From an uncultured Chloroflexota bacterium (GTDB lineage: Bacteria > Chloroflexota > Chloroflexia > Chloroflexales > Chloroflexaceae), in NCBI GenBank assembly GCA_937120965.1, contig CAKZKA010000106.1, positions 1 through 50,070 of the forward strand: a stretch of DNA of 50,070 bases, in the 5' to 3' direction. The translations under genes and the position numbers were made by a program. Position 1 is the first letter of the stretch. Each line of letters opens with the position of its first letter. Shown here piece by piece: positions 48,287 to 50,070 of the stretch. A model generated the notes under the pieces. That model had not been told where the DNA came from, did no database searches, and saw only the letters and a program-made list of their open reading frames with translations.

Positions 48287-49141
48287 ATGGCCCCACCCTG
48301 GAAGGAGCGCCTGGATGCGCTGCGGATCCGCGATCTGCGGACGATCTTCGGCGTCGCGAAACCGGTGATCGGGATGGTTCACTGCTGGCCGTTGCCCGGG
48401 GCGCCCGGTTACACGGGTTATGGAATGGAGCCAATCATCGAGCATGCCGTGCGCGACGCCACGGCCCTGGCTGAAGGCGGTTGCGACGGGCTGATCGTCG
48501 AGAATATGTGGGACATTCCCTTCCGCGCCGGGCCACACCTGCAACCCGAGAGCATCGCGGCGCACGCGGTGGTGGCGCAGGCGGTGCGCGCTGCGGTGCC
48601 GCATCTGCCCCTGGGGATCAACCTGGTGCACAATGGTGGGGTCGCCCTCCTGGGCATCGCCATTGCCGCAGGGGCCAGTTTTATCCGCGTGTGTATGTTC
48701 ACCGGCGCAGGGGTATGGGACGCAGGCAGTTGGGACGAGGGCTGCGCCGCCGACCTGCTGCGTCGTCGCAAGGAACTGCACGCGGAGCACATCAAGATCT
48801 TCGCCGACGTGGATAAGAAGCATTCGGTGCGCTTCCCGGGCATCGATCTTGCCACACATATCGAGTGGACGCGCTTCTTTGGCGCCGACGCGCTGATCGT
48901 CTCTGGCCGCATGACCGGCGACGCGCCCGATCTGGAGAAGGTGCGCGAGGCCCGGCGGCTGGCGGGCGATACGCCTCTGCTCCTCGGCAGTGGCACCGAT
49001 GAAGGCAACATCAGTGCGTTTATGGAGATTGCCGACGGTGTGATCGTGGGCAGCAGTATCAAGGTTGATGGCGAGATTGCCAATCCGGTAGACGCCGAAC
49101 GGGTGCGGCGCTTCGTTCGCGCCGCCCGCCGATGGTCATGA
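48287..49141 (+). CDS. BtpA/SgcQ family TIM-barrel protein
   Basis: This 284-residue protein fits the BtpA family, named for a cyanobacterial protein needed for photosystem I stability; E. coli SgcQ is a relative. Typical segments are VIGMVHCWPLPGAPGY, GGCDGLIVENMWD, PLGINLVHNGG, KIFADVDKKHS, GADALIVSGRMTG and GVIVGSSIKVDG, spread along a TIM-barrel. The enzymatic activity is unknown. ATG 48287 follows AAAGGA at good spacing and was chosen over ATG 48266 and TTG 48245. A TATAAA box at 48200-48205, at the end of the repeat array, may be part of its promoter. Confidence 0.88.
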   Translation: MAPPWKERLDALRIRDLRTIFGVAKPVIGMVHCWPLPGAPGYTGYGMEPIIEHAVRDATALAEGGCDGLIVENMWDIPFRAGPHLQPESIAAHAVVAQAVRAAVPHLPLGINLVHNGGVALLGIAIAAGASFIRVCMFTGAGVWDAGSWDEGCAADLLRRRKELHAEHIKIFADVDKKHSVRFPGIDLATHIEWTRFFGADALIVSGRMTGDAPDLEKVREARRLAGDTPLLLGSGTDEGNISAFMEIADGVIVGSSIKVDGEIANPVDAERVRRFVRAARRWS

Positions 49142-49204
49142 CCGGGTATGCGGTGCGATCCGCGCGGCCCGCAGCGCGCTGGAGAGCGAGGCCCGCGACT
49201 CGCA

Positions 49205-49425
49205 GCGCTGCCTGCGGGGAGGGCTTGCGGCCCCTACAGGCAGGGGGATGGGGAAACCTGGTTTCCCCATATGTTCATCCATGCGGCTTTGCCGCACAAC
49301 GACAAGATGAGAATGGGTTTTTCCTGGGAGGGCTGCGCCCTCCCAAACCCTCCCTGCTGGGAGGGTTTGCCGCCCCCACAGGCAGGAGGATGGGGAAACC
49401 AGGTTTCCCCATATGTTCACATCAG
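49205..49425 (-). repeat. Family A repeats, two inverted units
   Basis: Read on the minus strand, two units run ATATGGGGAAACC/GGTTTCCCCAT followed by CCTGTRGGGGC and GGGAGGG modules. The second is bounded by GATGTGAACATATGGGG at about 49428-49412. A GGGAGGGC-TGC-GCCCTCCC palindrome lies near 49328-49346. No gene is found between 49142 and the window end. Confidence 0.8.
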
Positions 49426-49623
49426 ATGCACGGACTGGTACCTCAGGGGGGGATGCTGCCAGTACCTCTGGCGCGCCTTCGGCCCGACTCATGCGCCATT
49501 GGCGCTGCGTCCGGCGCGTGCTATGCTGCTGTCGTGAGCGAACATCCCGGTAACCGTCCCAGCCCGATCGCTCATAGCTGTTTCGCCAGTTGGTCGGACT
49601 GAGTCTCTGTTCTTGCGCCATCG

Positions 49624-49709
49624 TTGCAGCACCGTCCCAGCACGACATCGCACTACCTTCCCAGCACAACGTCGCAGCACTGTCTCAGCACGACATCGCA
49701 CCACCGTCT
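49624..49709. repeat. 24 bp tandem repeat, about 3.6 copies
   Basis: Units start at 49624, 49648, 49672 and 49696 (the last partial), with the pattern TCGCAGCACYGTCYCAGCACGACA. The period is a multiple of three, but no credible gene contains it. The surrounding bases 49430-49835 show no other clear feature. Confidence 0.7.
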
Positions 49710-49837
49710 TCGCCCTGAGCGGCGCAGCAGAGGTTCAGCCGCACTACACGCTCACGCTACCAGTACGTTGCTACGCACGTGCTCCGATCAACATGGAAAG
49801 CAGCCAGTCGGACCCCGGCACGCGCCGGGGTTCGATA

Positions 49838-49932
49838 TTTTGCGCTACGCCATTCCGGCAGGGTACGGCGCAGCCGTATGACCGCCTGAGGTGAAAATAC
49901 GGGGAAACCGGGTTTCCCCATCCCCCTGCCTG
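49838..49932 (+). repeat. Family A repeat cut by a family B element
   Basis: GGTACGGCGCAGCCGTA, CCTGAGGTGAAAATACGGGG and the GGGGAAACC/GGTTTCCCC palindrome are followed by CCCCCTGCCTG. There the unit stops at the start of the family B end. Confidence 0.75.
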
Positions 49933-50070
49933 TTCAGGGGCGGACAGAACGTATGAGCGCCGACGGGCGTGATGGCGTTGGGATGCGCTGCTCGGTCCTC
50001 ACCCCCTCCCCCTCTCCAGCTTCGCTGGAGAGGGGAGACCAGAGCCATGCGCGGGGGCGTTCCAATGCGG
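49933..50070. mobile_element. Family B MITE-like element, copy 4, cut by window end
   Basis: The left end TTCAGGGGCGGACAGAACGT is followed by ATGAGCGCCGACGGGCGTG, the CTCCAGC-TTC-GCTGGAG hairpin and GGGGGCGTTCCAATGCGG. The internal CTTCGACAGGCTCAG part present in copies 1 and 2 is absent. The right end lies beyond the window. Confidence 0.7.

Overview
The window is GC-rich chromosomal DNA, most likely from a member of the Chloroflexota (Chloroflexia/Chloroflexales-like). This is an inference from gene content: a ba3-type oxidase with a Sco factor, a BtpA-family protein, large GAF/PAS sensor proteins, Calx-beta and CarboxypepD-reg-like surface proteins, WXG100 proteins with an EccC/EssC ATPase, and GTG/TTG starts. 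It was not tested by comparison. I support 28 protein genes and see no rRNA, tRNA, CRISPR array or prophage.

Layout. 281-11496: an intramembrane M50 protease, a REC-GAF-PAS adenylate cyclase, a lipoprotein with a DUF4015 glycosidase-like domain, a secreted peptidoglycan-amidase-like protein, an SRPBCC protein and NAD kinase. 11809-22790: a compact type VII-like secretion locus with two WXG100-type proteins, a lipase-like protein, a three-ATPase-domain EccC/EssC protein and a YukD-FHA fusion. A TPR-like lipoprotein and a VWA-TM-FHA protein follow on the opposite strand. 23083-26773: cytochrome ba3 oxidase subunits I, II and a small subunit, with Sco upstream. 27163-29436: an IclR regulator and glycerate 2-kinase. 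30106-39614 (minus strand): a Cache-HAMP-PAS histidine kinase overlapping a giant Calx-beta surface protein, then a GT39 glycosyltransferase. 40336-49141: an MBL-fold hydrolase, a GT4 glycosyltransferase, an eIF-2B-like sugar-phosphate isomerase, a REC-GAF-PAS-kinase-REC hybrid, a PfkB kinase and a BtpA-family protein.

The spacers are unusual. Nearly every one holds copies of a modular palindromic repeat (here family A): an ATGGGGAAACC/GGTTTCCCCAT palindrome, a GGGAGGGC-TGC-GCCCTCCC palindrome and a TGCGGC-GCA-GCCGCA palindrome, bounded by CTGAGGTGAAMATA. I count about 17 loci, some tandemly expanded. Two copies supply the stop codon of the preceding gene, and one encodes the last residues of another. 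Further repeats sit beside or inside family A: a ~255 bp MITE-like element with 20 bp terminal inverted repeats (family B), a ~100 bp TA-flanked element (family C) and a perfect 13 bp-stem hairpin. They give a visible order of insertion.

The best candidate for an undescribed system is the type VII-like locus. It lacks recognisable EccB/EccD/mycosin or EsaA/EssA/EssB partners within the window. Its FHA domains lie on the YukD fusion and on a VWA membrane protein, not at the EccC N-terminus, and it carries its own lipase-like candidate effector.
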